Positions 42,047 to 49,183 of a stretch of 49,183 bases of DNA are shown here, piece after piece (positions within the stretch are counted from its first letter, which is position 1; each line of letters starts with the position of its first letter). Under the pieces are notes generated by a model that saw only the letters and a program-made list of their open reading frames with translations, was not told where the DNA came from and did not search any database. Source of the DNA: Pleionea sp052032335 (GTDB lineage Bacteria > Pseudomonadota > Gammaproteobacteria > Enterobacterales > Kangiellaceae); the NCBI GenBank assembly GCA_052032335.1, contig JBPEWV010000025.1, positions 1 to 49,183 on the forward strand, in the 5' to 3' direction. The position numbers were made by a program, and so were the translations under genes.

Positions 42047-42672
42047 AGTCGCGACGCCTGACTCGCCAATTGCTCTATCGCGTCCCAGTCACCGCGCTCA
42101 ATGCAATCGGGCGGTGCTATCCAGGTCCCACCGACGCATTCCACATTGGGAAGGGCCAAATAATCTTTTACATTGTTTGGTGAGATGCCGCCGGTTGGAC
42201 AGAACCGAATCGAATCAAATGGTCCACCAAAAGCTTTTAAAGCGGCAACGCCACCCGACACTTCGGCCGGAAAAAATTTGAAACTCTGATACCCAAACTC
42301 CATGCCGGTCATAATTTGCGAAGCATTGGCAACACCAGGTAAAAGCGCAACGCGATAGTGTTCTGCACTGGCCAACAATTGCGGAGTTAATCCCGGACTT
42401 ACGGCAAAGGACACATTGCGTTCATCCAATTGTTTAAGGTGTTGCTCGCTGGTTACAGTACCCGCTCCCACAATGGCGTCCGGCACCTTGTCTTGAATTG
42501 CCGAAATTGCGTCTAGTGCACAGCCGGTACGCAAGGTTATTTCCAACACTTTGAGGCCGCCCTTTACCAGAGCTGACGCCAAAGGCACCGCGGTTTCGAG
42601 GTCACGGATCACCAGCACCGGTACCACCGGTGCCTGTTGCATGATATGTCGAATGGATTGATGACGATTCAC
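42043..42672 (-). CDS. eda: KDPG aldolase (2-dehydro-3-deoxyphosphogluconate aldolase)
   Basis: Cleaves KDPG to pyruvate and glyceraldehyde 3-phosphate, the last step of the Entner-Doudoroff pathway; it also acts on 4-hydroxy-2-oxoglutarate. 209 residues. The Schiff-base lysine is in SFKFFPAEVSGG; other visible residues are VLEITLRTGCALDAI, VGAGTVTSEQ and CPTGGISPNN. The start is a GTG at 42672 with GAGAGAAG upstream. It is the last gene of the zwf-pgl-edd-glk-eda operon, 21 bases after glk. The convergent OGFr gene overlaps its stop. Length and motifs are normal. Confidence 0.95.
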   Translation of the reverse strand: MNRHQSIRHIMQQAPVVPVLVIRDLETAVPLASALVKGGLKVLEITLRTGCALDAISAIQDKVPDAIVGAGTVTSEQHLKQLDERNVSFAVSPGLTPQLLASAEHYRVALLPGVANASQIMTGMEFGYQSFKFFPAEVSGGVAALKAFGGPFDSIRFCPTGGISPNNVKDYLALPNVECVGGTWIAPPDCIERGDWDAIEQLASQASRL

Positions 42673-42693
42673 ACTTCTCTCGCTTGTAACTAA

Positions 42694-43641
42694 TTAAAGA
42701 TTGATCAAATAGGCAGCGGCACCCAGCAGGCCCGGTTGCTCGTGAGTGACAATAGCGGTTGGAATTTTTCTTAAGTACTTTTGATAGTTGAGTTTATTTT
42801 CAAAGCGCCGGCGAAAAGCGCCGGCTTTTAATTGTTCTGCAAATCGCGGCGCGATACCGCCGCCAATATAAACGCCACCAGTCGCCCCCAGCGATAAAGC
42901 GAAATCTCCGGCAACACTGCCTAATATTTCGAAAAACTGATTCAATGAGCGTTGCGCCATTTCGTCATTATTCGCCGCAGCTTCGCCAATTTGCACGGCG
43001 TCCGAAAACTGCACCGATTGCTGATGAAAACTGCAAATCGAGCGATAGATATTGACCATACCGCGCCCGGACAAAAGTTCTTCGCAGGAAACAATACCAA
43101 GCTCACTGCGCAGGTATTGCAAAATATAATCTTCGATTTCGTTTTCAGGTGAAAAACTGCGATGCCCACCTTCCGTACTAAGCACCAGCGTTTTACCCTG
43201 ATGCGGCAACATACCAGCCACCCCCAGTCCGGTACCCGGACCAACGATACAACGTTGCTCGTTATGGTTAAATTCCAGCCCGGGCTGTAGCTGACACAAA
43301 TCGTCATCAGCCAAAACCGTGGTCGCCATAGCTGCAGCAGTAAAGTCATTAATCACCACCAGTCGCTCAATCCCCAGACTTTTGGCCAACTGTGTTTTCG
43401 AAAAGCTCCAGTGATTATTAGTCAGTTTGATCTTGTCACCACTGACCGGACAGGCCAATGCCAGACAAACGCTTTCGATTTGCAACTCCACTTGCGACAG
43501 ATAATGATTAATCGCCTGTAATGGCGAGCCAAAATTTTCGCATTGCAATGTATGAATGTGCCGTAACTCGGTCGATTCAGACTCAACTAATGCAAAACGG
43601 GCATTTGTTCCGCCGATATCGGCGACTAAGTGGTAGGCCAT
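42694..43641 (-). CDS. glk: Glucokinase
   Basis: ATP-dependent kinase converting cytoplasmic glucose to glucose 6-phosphate, 315 residues, matching the E. coli Glk family. Visible: the phosphate loop LVADIGGTNARFALVE at the N-terminus, NDFTAAAMATTVL with the catalytic Asp, PGTGLGVAGM, STEGGHRSFSP with substrate-binding Glu/His, and GGVYIGGGIAPRF. It lies three bases after edd and 21 bases before eda. Its place in the operon suggests that free glucose, not PTS-delivered glucose phosphate, feeds the pathway. Nothing unusual was seen. Confidence 0.95.
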   Translation of the reverse strand: MAYHLVADIGGTNARFALVESESTELRHIHTLQCENFGSPLQAINHYLSQVELQIESVCLALACPVSGDKIKLTNNHWSFSKTQLAKSLGIERLVVINDFTAAAMATTVLADDDLCQLQPGLEFNHNEQRCIVGPGTGLGVAGMLPHQGKTLVLSTEGGHRSFSPENEIEDYILQYLRSELGIVSCEELLSGRGMVNIYRSICSFHQQSVQFSDAVQIGEAAANNDEMAQRSLNQFFEILGSVAGDFALSLGATGGVYIGGGIAPRFAEQLKAGAFRRRFENKLNYQKYLRKIPTAIVTHEQPGLLGAAAYLINL

Positions 43642-43644
43642 GAG

Positions 43645-45486
43645 TTAAAAGTCACTGTCAAAATCGAAAATGGTTGCGCCCTGCTCGGCACCCGAAACCT
43701 GTTGACGCATGAGTTTGAACATCTCTCGTCCCATGCCGCTCTGATGATTGTTTTGTTGTTCTTGCACAAATTCGCGCTGCGACAGCTCTGTATCAGAAAC
43801 CAGTAAGGTTAACTCGCCCGTTGTGGCATTCATGCGAACCATATCGCCCTCTTGCACTTTGGCAATTAATCCGCCGTCACTCGCTTCAGGGGTCAAGTGA
43901 ATTGCCGCAGGCACTTTGCCCGACGCGCCTGACATCCGGCCGTCAGTCACCAGCGCCACGTTCAACCCGCGATCTTGCAAGTTAGCTAAATAAGGGGTCA
44001 GTTTGTGCAGCTCAGGCATGCCGATGGCTTTGGGTCCTTGAAAACGAACCACAGCCACCGTGTCTTCAGTAATTTCGTTGTTTTGGCAGGCGTGCATCAG
44101 TTCATCTTGACTGTGAAACACCCGGGCCGGGGCTTCGATCTGGCGGTGCTTGGGATCAACGGCCGATGTTTTGATCACGCTGCGTCCGAGATTGCCCTGT
44201 AAAATTTGCAGGCCACCTTCGTTTTGAAAGGGCGAGTCAACCCCTCGCAAAATATCGGTATCGCCCGACTGGTGTTCGCCCTTTTTAAACACCAACTCGC
44301 CATTTTCCAAGAAAGGCTCGTCGGTATAATCGGCCATCGAATCACCGTAAATACTGTTGGCGTTACTGTGCATCAACCCGGCTTTTTTCAACTCAGAAAT
44401 GATAAAGGCCATACCGCCAGCAGCGTGAAAATGATTCACATCGGCCTTACCGTTCGGGTAAACCCGCGCCAGCAAGGGCACCACATTCGACAACTCCGAA
44501 AAATCTTCCCAGTTTACGATAATTCCGGCGGCCCGAGCGATGGCGATAATGTGCAAGGTGTGGTTGGTAGAGCCGCCAGTTGCCAGCAATCCAACAATAC
44601 CATTAACAATGGAACGCTCATCGATCACTTGGCTCACGGGTTTAAAGTTTTTTCCCAAAGCGGTAATTTGCGTCGCGCGTTTTGCTGCATACTCGGTAAG
44701 TTTTTGGCGCAGTGGCGAGTCTGGATTGACAAACGAGCTGCCTGGTAAATGCAGCCCCATTATTTCCATCAACATTTGGTTGGTATTGGCAGTACCATAA
44801 AACGTACAGGTGCCAGCAGAGTGGTACGAATTACTTTCGGCCTCCAACAACTCGTCGCGGCCAACTTTACCCTCGGCAAATAATTTTCGAATCCGAGCTT
44901 TTTCGTCATTGCTGATCCCGGAGTGCATGGGACCGGCCGGCACAAAAATACAGGGCAATTGACCGAAACGTAATGCGGCAATCACCAGTCCCGGAACAAT
45001 CTTGTCGCAAATGCCTAAAAACAAAGCGGCATCGAACATATTGTGCGACAAAGCAACGCCTGCTGCCTGCGCGATTAAGTCGCGACTGAACAAACTCAGC
45101 TCCATGCCGTCCTGACCTTGCGTCACGCCGTCGCACATGGCTGGCACGCCACCAGCAAACTGCGCTGTCGCGCCAACTTCCGACACGGCCTTTTTAATAA
45201 TGTCGGGATAAGCATGGTAAGGCTGATGCGCCGACAACATTTCGTTGTAAGCCGACACAATGGCAACGTTTGGTGTTTCCATGCCTTTGAGCATTTGCTT
45301 ATCTTGCGCGCCACAAGCCGCAAAACCATGCGCCAGATTGCCACAAGAAAGTGCCGATCGGTTCGGACCGTTGGATTTTTCTTGCTCAATGAAATCGAGG
45401 TATCGTTGGCGGCTCTGTTGGCTGCGCTCAATAATACGCTCGGTGACTTTCAGTAATGTCGTATTTAATGTTGGTTCTAAAGTCAT
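43645..45486 (-). CDS. edd: 6-phosphogluconate dehydratase
   Basis: Iron-sulfur dehydratase that converts 6-phosphogluconate to KDPG. 613 residues, the normal length, and of the IlvD/Edd family. Cluster cysteines are in MCDGVTQGQDGMELS and LFLGICDKIVPGLV, with further conserved blocks HSAGTCTFYGTANTNQM, LATGGSTNHTLH, ALVTDGRMSGASGKVP and GGLIAKVQEGDMVRM. The ATG at 45486 is 15 bases after the pgl stop. The product, KDPG, is the known effector that releases HexR from DNA, linking the gene product to the regulator encoded nearby. Confidence 0.96.
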   Translation of the reverse strand: MTLEPTLNTTLLKVTERIIERSQQSRQRYLDFIEQEKSNGPNRSALSCGNLAHGFAACGAQDKQMLKGMETPNVAIVSAYNEMLSAHQPYHAYPDIIKKAVSEVGATAQFAGGVPAMCDGVTQGQDGMELSLFSRDLIAQAAGVALSHNMFDAALFLGICDKIVPGLVIAALRFGQLPCIFVPAGPMHSGISNDEKARIRKLFAEGKVGRDELLEAESNSYHSAGTCTFYGTANTNQMLMEIMGLHLPGSSFVNPDSPLRQKLTEYAAKRATQITALGKNFKPVSQVIDERSIVNGIVGLLATGGSTNHTLHIIAIARAAGIIVNWEDFSELSNVVPLLARVYPNGKADVNHFHAAGGMAFIISELKKAGLMHSNANSIYGDSMADYTDEPFLENGELVFKKGEHQSGDTDILRGVDSPFQNEGGLQILQGNLGRSVIKTSAVDPKHRQIEAPARVFHSQDELMHACQNNEITEDTVAVVRFQGPKAIGMPELHKLTPYLANLQDRGLNVALVTDGRMSGASGKVPAAIHLTPEASDGGLIAKVQEGDMVRMNATTGELTLLVSDTELSQREFVQEQQNNHQSGMGREMFKLMRQQVSGAEQGATIFDFDSDF

Positions 45487-45501
45487 TCGTTCACTCTAAA
45501 T

Positions 45502-46212
45502 TTAGGGTGCCCAATAAATTTGCAGTTTCGGTTCGTCGTTGCGCAAGAAGTAACGAATGGGCATTTCAATTTCGTCACCGGGTTTTTCTGCTTTGTTCAA
45601 CGTTTTCATTTTTTCTTCGCCAAACAGCAACAGATAGATATTGCGCGACGCTAACATCCGGTTCAGGGTTAAAGTTAAACGTGGGTGCGGCGCCATTTTC
45701 GGGTAAGTCACAGCAGTGTAGCTGGCGTTTTCCGCCGACACCGCCGCCTCAGTTTCTTTCGCACAGGGAAATAAAGACGCGGTATGGCCGTCATTACCCA
45801 TGCCCAGAACGATCACATCCAGCGGACCGCGCACACGATCGTGTAACTGTGTTTCTAACATGTCTCGGTTTTCTTCGGGCGAGCCTGTGACGTTGAAAAA
45901 CGGCAAGAACTCGGCCGCATCGGCCTTATTGGTTAACATGTGTTGTTTGATTAAACGCTCGTTGCTGGCTTCATCGGTCGGCGGTACCCAACGTTCATCG
46001 ACCAATGAGATGACCACATCGGACCAATTAATGTCGGCCTTAGATAAACAGTCGTACATGCCCATGGGTGTAGAACCACCAGAAAGCCAGAGTGACGCGG
46101 TATTGTGCGCTTTTAGGGCATCGTCCAAATTTTTTGTGATAGCTTTAGAGAGCGCCACGTTGGCCTCTTCACGGGAGTCAAAATAATGCAACCCGGAAAT
46201 TTCAACAGTCAT
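45502..46212 (-). CDS. pgl: 6-phosphogluconolactonase
   Basis: Hydrolyses 6-phosphogluconolactone to 6-phosphogluconate. 236 residues, of the SOL/DevB type. Motifs: LWLSGGSTPMGMYDCLS, VDERWVPPTDEASNERLIKQ and VLGMGNDGHTASLFPCA, which hold the phosphate-binding and catalytic residues. The family ending KPGDEIEMPIRYFLRNDEP is present. AAGGCGG lies before the ATG, 16 bases after zwf. It is flanked by zwf and edd in the same orientation, the classic order for oxidative glucose metabolism. Confidence 0.95.
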   Translation of the reverse strand: MTVEISGLHYFDSREEANVALSKAITKNLDDALKAHNTASLWLSGGSTPMGMYDCLSKADINWSDVVISLVDERWVPPTDEASNERLIKQHMLTNKADAAEFLPFFNVTGSPEENRDMLETQLHDRVRGPLDVIVLGMGNDGHTASLFPCAKETEAAVSAENASYTAVTYPKMAPHPRLTLTLNRMLASRNIYLLLFGEEKMKTLNKAEKPGDEIEMPIRYFLRNDEPKLQIYWAP

Positions 46213-46228
46213 AAATCAATCCGCCTTT

Positions 46229-47719
46229 TTATTCGTTGTCGTCTTGATTGTTAAACCATTTTCTTCCGTCTTTGGCAAGTAATTGATCCGCGGCGTCGGG
46301 TCCCATAGAACCTGCCGGATAAAACTGCACCGGTACATCAAACTCTTCCCAGCCCGCTAAAATAGCATCGGTCCAGCGCCAGGCTTCTTCGATTTCAAAA
46401 CGCGACATAAATAACGTCGAGTTGCCGATAATGGCGTCGTACAACAAGCGCTCGTACCCTTTCGGGATATCGGCCGACTCGTACTGATCGTAAAAACTCA
46501 AATTGAGCGGATCAGATACCAAATTGATGGCCCCCGACAAAGAAGGCTCCTGATTCATCAGCATCAATTTAATGCTGTCTTTTGGCTGCAATCGGATGAT
46601 CAGGCGATTCGCCTGGGTCGGTTGATTAAAAATAGAATGATGAATTTCTTTGAACTGAATGTCGATTTCGGCGTATCGACTTTTCAGACGTTTGCCGGTG
46701 CGTAAATAAAACGGAACGCCCGACCAACGCCAGTTATCAATATCAACTTTCAGTGCCACAAACGATTCGGTATCGCTTGGCTTCGGGTTGTCGCCTTCCT
46801 GATTGTATGCCGGCAAAGTTTTTCCATCGACCACACCGGAACTGTATTGACCACGTACCGTATTAAACTTGGTACGCTTACCTTCAATCGGTCGCAGCGA
46901 ACGAAAAACTTTTATCTTTTCGTGTTTCAAAGCTTCGGGCGATAAATGCGTTGGCGGTTCCATGGCAATCAGTGCGAGCAGTTGCAACAGGTGATTCTGC
47001 ACCATGTCCCGCAGTGCGCCGACATTATCGTAAAAGCTTTTACGATTGCCGACACCCACCGATTCCGACACCGTAATTTGCACGTGATCGATGAAGTTCT
47101 GATTCCACAGGGGTTCAAACATAACATTGGCAAAGCGCAGCGCCAGCAAATTTTGAACCGCACTTTTTCCCATGTAATGATCGATGCGATAAATATTGTC
47201 TTCTTGAAAAATCGCAGCCACCTGATCGTTAATTTCGATCGACGACTCAAGGTTGTAACCAATTGGCTTTTCGATCACCAGTCGGGCGTCGTCATCGGCA
47301 AGGCCCGCCGCTTGCAACTGATCACAAATGGGTACGAATAACCCCGGAGGCGTCGCTAAATAGTAGATGCAGCAACCTGAGCCTGGAGAAGATTCGAGGT
47401 GCGCTTTTAGCTGTTGGTAGTGCTCAGCTTTTCCAGCGTCCACCGTTAAAAAAGACAGCCGTTTTAAAAACCGTTTTACCTCTTCCGGATACTTATCTGG
47501 ATCGGCAGTCGCGTTGTCGGTCAAGCCCACCAGCGCTTCCTGTTGAAACGTTTCGTCGCTCAAATCGCTGCGAGAACAACCGATAATGCGCATGTCGTCC
47601 GGCAACATCTGTTTCCGCTCAAGATTAAACAGGGCGGGCAGCAGTTTTCGATACGATAAATCGCCATTACCGCCAAAGAGCACCAGATTGCTGGCATTTT
47701 CTACTGAAGTAGCTGTCAT
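46229..47719 (-). CDS. zwf: Glucose-6-phosphate dehydrogenase
   Basis: Oxidises glucose 6-phosphate to 6-phosphogluconolactone with NADP (or NAD). 496 residues, standard length. The Rossmann motif is LVLFGGNGDLSYRKLLPALF (GxxGDLxxRKL), and the substrate site RIDHYMGKSAVQNLLALRFANVMFEPLWN (read in parts) has the catalytic His and Lys. First gene of the operon; the promoter sits in the 251-base divergent spacer with hexR, where a TATAAT on the minus strand at 47766-47761 and a TTGTTA 16 bases upstream of it fit. The HexR-like box at 47849 is about 95 bases upstream of the predicted start of transcription. Confidence 0.96.
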   Translation of the reverse strand: MTATSVENASNLVLFGGNGDLSYRKLLPALFNLERKQMLPDDMRIIGCSRSDLSDETFQQEALVGLTDNATADPDKYPEEVKRFLKRLSFLTVDAGKAEHYQQLKAHLESSPGSGCCIYYLATPPGLFVPICDQLQAAGLADDDARLVIEKPIGYNLESSIEINDQVAAIFQEDNIYRIDHYMGKSAVQNLLALRFANVMFEPLWNQNFIDHVQITVSESVGVGNRKSFYDNVGALRDMVQNHLLQLLALIAMEPPTHLSPEALKHEKIKVFRSLRPIEGKRTKFNTVRGQYSSGVVDGKTLPAYNQEGDNPKPSDTESFVALKVDIDNWRWSGVPFYLRTGKRLKSRYAEIDIQFKEIHHSIFNQPTQANRLIIRLQPKDSIKLMLMNQEPSLSGAINLVSDPLNLSFYDQYESADIPKGYERLLYDAIIGNSTLFMSRFEIEEAWRWTDAILAGWEEFDVPVQFYPAGSMGPDAADQLLAKDGRKWFNNQDDNE

Positions 47720-47759
47720 AAAATGAAACTTTATTACAAATAAACGGTGAATTTCTCGG

Positions 47760-47784
47760 TATTATACAAAACAAATGTATAATA
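47760..47784. promoter_or_regulatory. Inverted repeat with back-to-back TATAAT boxes in the zwf-hexR spacer
   Basis: TATTATACA (47760-47768) is a perfect inverted repeat of TGTATAATA (47776-47784), separated by seven bases. Each arm carries a TATAAT, one facing zwf and one facing hexR. The zwf-facing one has a TTGTTA -35 at 47788-47783; the other may be coincidental or a second promoter. Confidence 0.6.
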
Positions 47785-47848
47785 ACAACGAATTATCGGC
47801 CAATAATAACAATAAAACACCTCAAACATCCAACCTAACGGCATTTTA

Positions 47849-47863
47849 TGTAATTTTATTACA
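47849..47863. promoter_or_regulatory. HexR operator between zwf and hexR
   Basis: TGTAATTTTATTACA, a 15-base palindrome matching the HexR motif known from Gammaproteobacteria. It lies 108 bases before the hexR ATG and 130 bases before the zwf ATG, the expected place for autoregulation and zwf control. A half-site, TTTATTACA, recurs at 47879-47887. Confidence 0.8.
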
Positions 47864-47970
47864 CAATAACATCGGATGTTTATTACATAAATATGAAACT
47901 GACTTCCGAAGATACCCTAAAATTGGTATAGTTTTACTTAACATGACACCATCTTGAGCCGTACTGCTCC

Positions 47971-48822
47971 ATGAAACTGATAAACCGAATTGAAGAAGCA
48001 TTACAAACCCTGAGTAAATCCGAAAAGAAAGTGGCTCAGGAAGTTCTGGCCGATCCACAACGTGCCTACCAGTCCAGCATAGCATCTTTGGCCAAGGCCG
48101 CCGAGGTGAGTGAGCCTACGGTTAACCGCTTTTGTCGCTCAATGAGCTGTAAGGGGTTTCCCGACTTCAAACTGCAGTTGGCACAAAGCCTTGCAACGGG
48201 AACGCCCTACTTTACCGGCAATGTCTCTCTCGACGACAGTACCGAAGAGTTCACCAACAAGCTGTTTGACGCCACCATGATGTCGATCAGCGAAGCGCGA
48301 AAAGCAATTGATCCGGTTGCAGTGAGTCGCGTGGTTGATGCTCTGGCGCAGGCAAAACGCATTCTTTTTTATGGACTGGGAAGCTCGGGTGCCGTCGCCA
48401 TGGATGCCGAAAATCGTTTCTTCCGGTTGGGTACACCAACCGCAGTTTATGACGATGTATTAAAACAGCGCATGGCGGCCGCCGCCTCACAAACCGGCGA
48501 CGTACTGGTACTGTATTCTTACACCGGACGGACCATCCCCTTAATTGAAGCAGCTCAAATGGCGTCACAAGCAGGCGCCCTGGTGATTGGTATTACCAGT
48601 GCCGACTCCCCGCTCGCCAATATTTGCCATCTGGTTATAGAGGTACCCGGCGATCAGGAAGACACCGATATTTACACCCCAATGACCTCCCGCATCATTC
48701 ATCTCACCATCACCGATATTCTGGCGACTGGCGTGATGTTACGACGCGGTCCAGTGTTTCAGGATCACTTAAGACGGATCAAAGAATCGTTAAAAGAGAC
48801 AAGGCTTCCAAAAGAAAGCTAG
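47971..48822 (+). CDS. hexR: HexR-type RpiR/MurR family transcriptional regulator
   Basis: Regulator of central carbon metabolism that binds DNA until KDPG releases it. 283 residues. The N-terminal RpiR helix-turn-helix (LSKSEKKVAQEVLADPQRAYQSSIASLAKAAEVSEPTVNRFCRSM, read in parts) is followed at about residues 125-255 by a sugar-isomerase (SIS) domain with FYGLGSSGAVAMDAENRF and VLYSYTGRTIPLIEAA. The divergent arrangement with the Entner-Doudoroff operon and the palindrome between them support HexR over other RpiR members. The ATG at 47971 is the first in frame. It may control the two HexR-like boxes near recQ as well. Confidence 0.94.
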   Translation: MKLINRIEEALQTLSKSEKKVAQEVLADPQRAYQSSIASLAKAAEVSEPTVNRFCRSMSCKGFPDFKLQLAQSLATGTPYFTGNVSLDDSTEEFTNKLFDATMMSISEARKAIDPVAVSRVVDALAQAKRILFYGLGSSGAVAMDAENRFFRLGTPTAVYDDVLKQRMAAAASQTGDVLVLYSYTGRTIPLIEAAQMASQAGALVIGITSADSPLANICHLVIEVPGDQEDTDIYTPMTSRIIHLTITDILATGVMLRRGPVFQDHLRRIKESLKETRLPKES

Positions 48823-48872
48823 ATAGCGAATACATAGCGGTGGGAACAATAAGGCATTGCACCGTTCTTCTA

Positions 48873-49183
48873 TTATTCTTTAATAACGTTCGAAAAGCCG
48901 CCGTATATCAGTCGTTTACCATCGAACGGCATGGGGTTTTCTTTCGGGTCCATACGCGGGTCTTGCATGAGCTTCTGCCATCCCTCATCGCGCACTTCTT
49001 TCGACGGCCAGACCACCCAGGAAAAAACAACCACCTCACTCTCTTCACACTTGACCGCTTTAGAAAACGAGGTGACTTCACCGTCGGGCACGTCGTCGCC
49101 CCAGTTTTCGTAAATCTCGACGGCGCCGTATTCTTTGAAAACCCCGGCCATGGTTTTGGCTTGGTCAATGTAAGCTTGTTTGT
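48873..49183 (-). CDS. DUF1428 family protein (partial, N-terminus beyond window)
   Basis: The C-terminal 102 codons or so of a DUF1428 (YbaA-like) protein. The frame stays open to the right edge (reading KQAYIDQAKTMAGVFKEYG in the part before the first in-frame ATG), so the true start is outside the window; full-length members have about 115-120 residues. Recognisable blocks are GDDVPDGEVTSFSKAV, EVVVFSWVVWPSK and MPFDGKRLIYGGF. The family has a dimeric ferredoxin-like fold and no established function. It is convergent with hexR, with 50 bases between the stops. Confidence 0.85.
   Translation of the reverse strand, partial: KQAYIDQAKTMAGVFKEYGAVEIYENWGDDVPDGEVTSFSKAVKCEESEVVVFSWVVWPSKEVRDEGWQKLMQDPRMDPKENPMPFDGKRLIYGGFSNVIKE

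Noticed and set aside
44206..44748. 180-codon plus-strand frame opposite edd
   Set aside because: Exactly antisense to a highly conserved enzyme gene; its openness is explained by the codon use of edd.
1..49183. CRISPR array, tRNA, rRNA or IS element
   Set aside because: No regularly spaced direct repeats, no cloverleaf with acceptor and T-loop consensus, no rRNA segments and no transposase motif were seen by reading; a covariance-model scan was not possible.

Overview
The window looks like chromosomal DNA of a marine-type Gammaproteobacterium. The support is the gene content and order: a divergent hexR / zwf-pgl-edd-glk-eda Entner-Doudoroff locus, the conserved block rnm(yciV)-yciO-trpS-scpA-scpB-rluB with yciB-yciI-bolA divergent to it, Kdo kinase (an LPS enzyme), and the proteobacterial dedicated sortase regulators PdsS/PdsR with PdsO. 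Base composition is moderate, with AT-rich promoter regions. I do not assign a genus. I saw no rRNA, tRNA, IS element or CRISPR array.

Layout. 1-3.3 kb: pdsS (cut by the window edge) and pdsR on the minus strand, divergent from pdsO. 3.4-9.6 kb: a squalene/phytoene-synthase-like protein, YciK, a structured intergenic element, a GAF-like/GGDEF diguanylate cyclase, an RND/MMPL exporter and a small outer-membrane barrel protein. 9.76-16.75 kb: a complete-looking thiamin operon behind a TPP riboswitch (thiC-thiO-thiS-thiG-thiDE fusion-thiF/rhodanese fusion). 16.9-18.6 kb: a secreted unknown protein and MscS. 18.6-23.8 kb: a signalling island (HDOD protein, response regulator with a degenerate HD-GYP domain, soluble histidine kinase, and a divergent response regulator). 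23.9-28.9 kb: Kdo kinase, an orphan type II secretion F-domain protein, RecQ, a candidate small RNA with HexR-like operators, and a catalytically dead, truncated integron-integrase homologue. 29-36.2 kb: the conserved housekeeping block. 36.2-42 kb: a membrane-anchored unknown protein behind a long RBS-sequestering hairpin, a pectinacetylesterase-family enzyme, a multispanning membrane protein, an Na/Pi cotransporter and an OGFr_N-domain protein. 42-48.8 kb: the Entner-Doudoroff operon and hexR. The right edge cuts a DUF1428 gene.

How the parts work together. The thiamin genes form one TPP-controlled unit using the oxygen-dependent ThiO route, and sulfur carriage may be helped by the rhodanese domain fused to ThiF. 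HexR would sense KDPG made by Edd and control zwf through a palindrome between hexR and zwf. Nearly the same palindrome occurs twice about 20 kb away, between recQ and the integrase-like gene. One copy sits on the -10 region of a minus-strand promoter whose transcript would end, about 137 nt later, at a strong intrinsic terminator. That makes a candidate HexR-controlled small RNA, which is the observation I consider most worth testing. The second is the intact but active-site-less IntI-like protein beside it.
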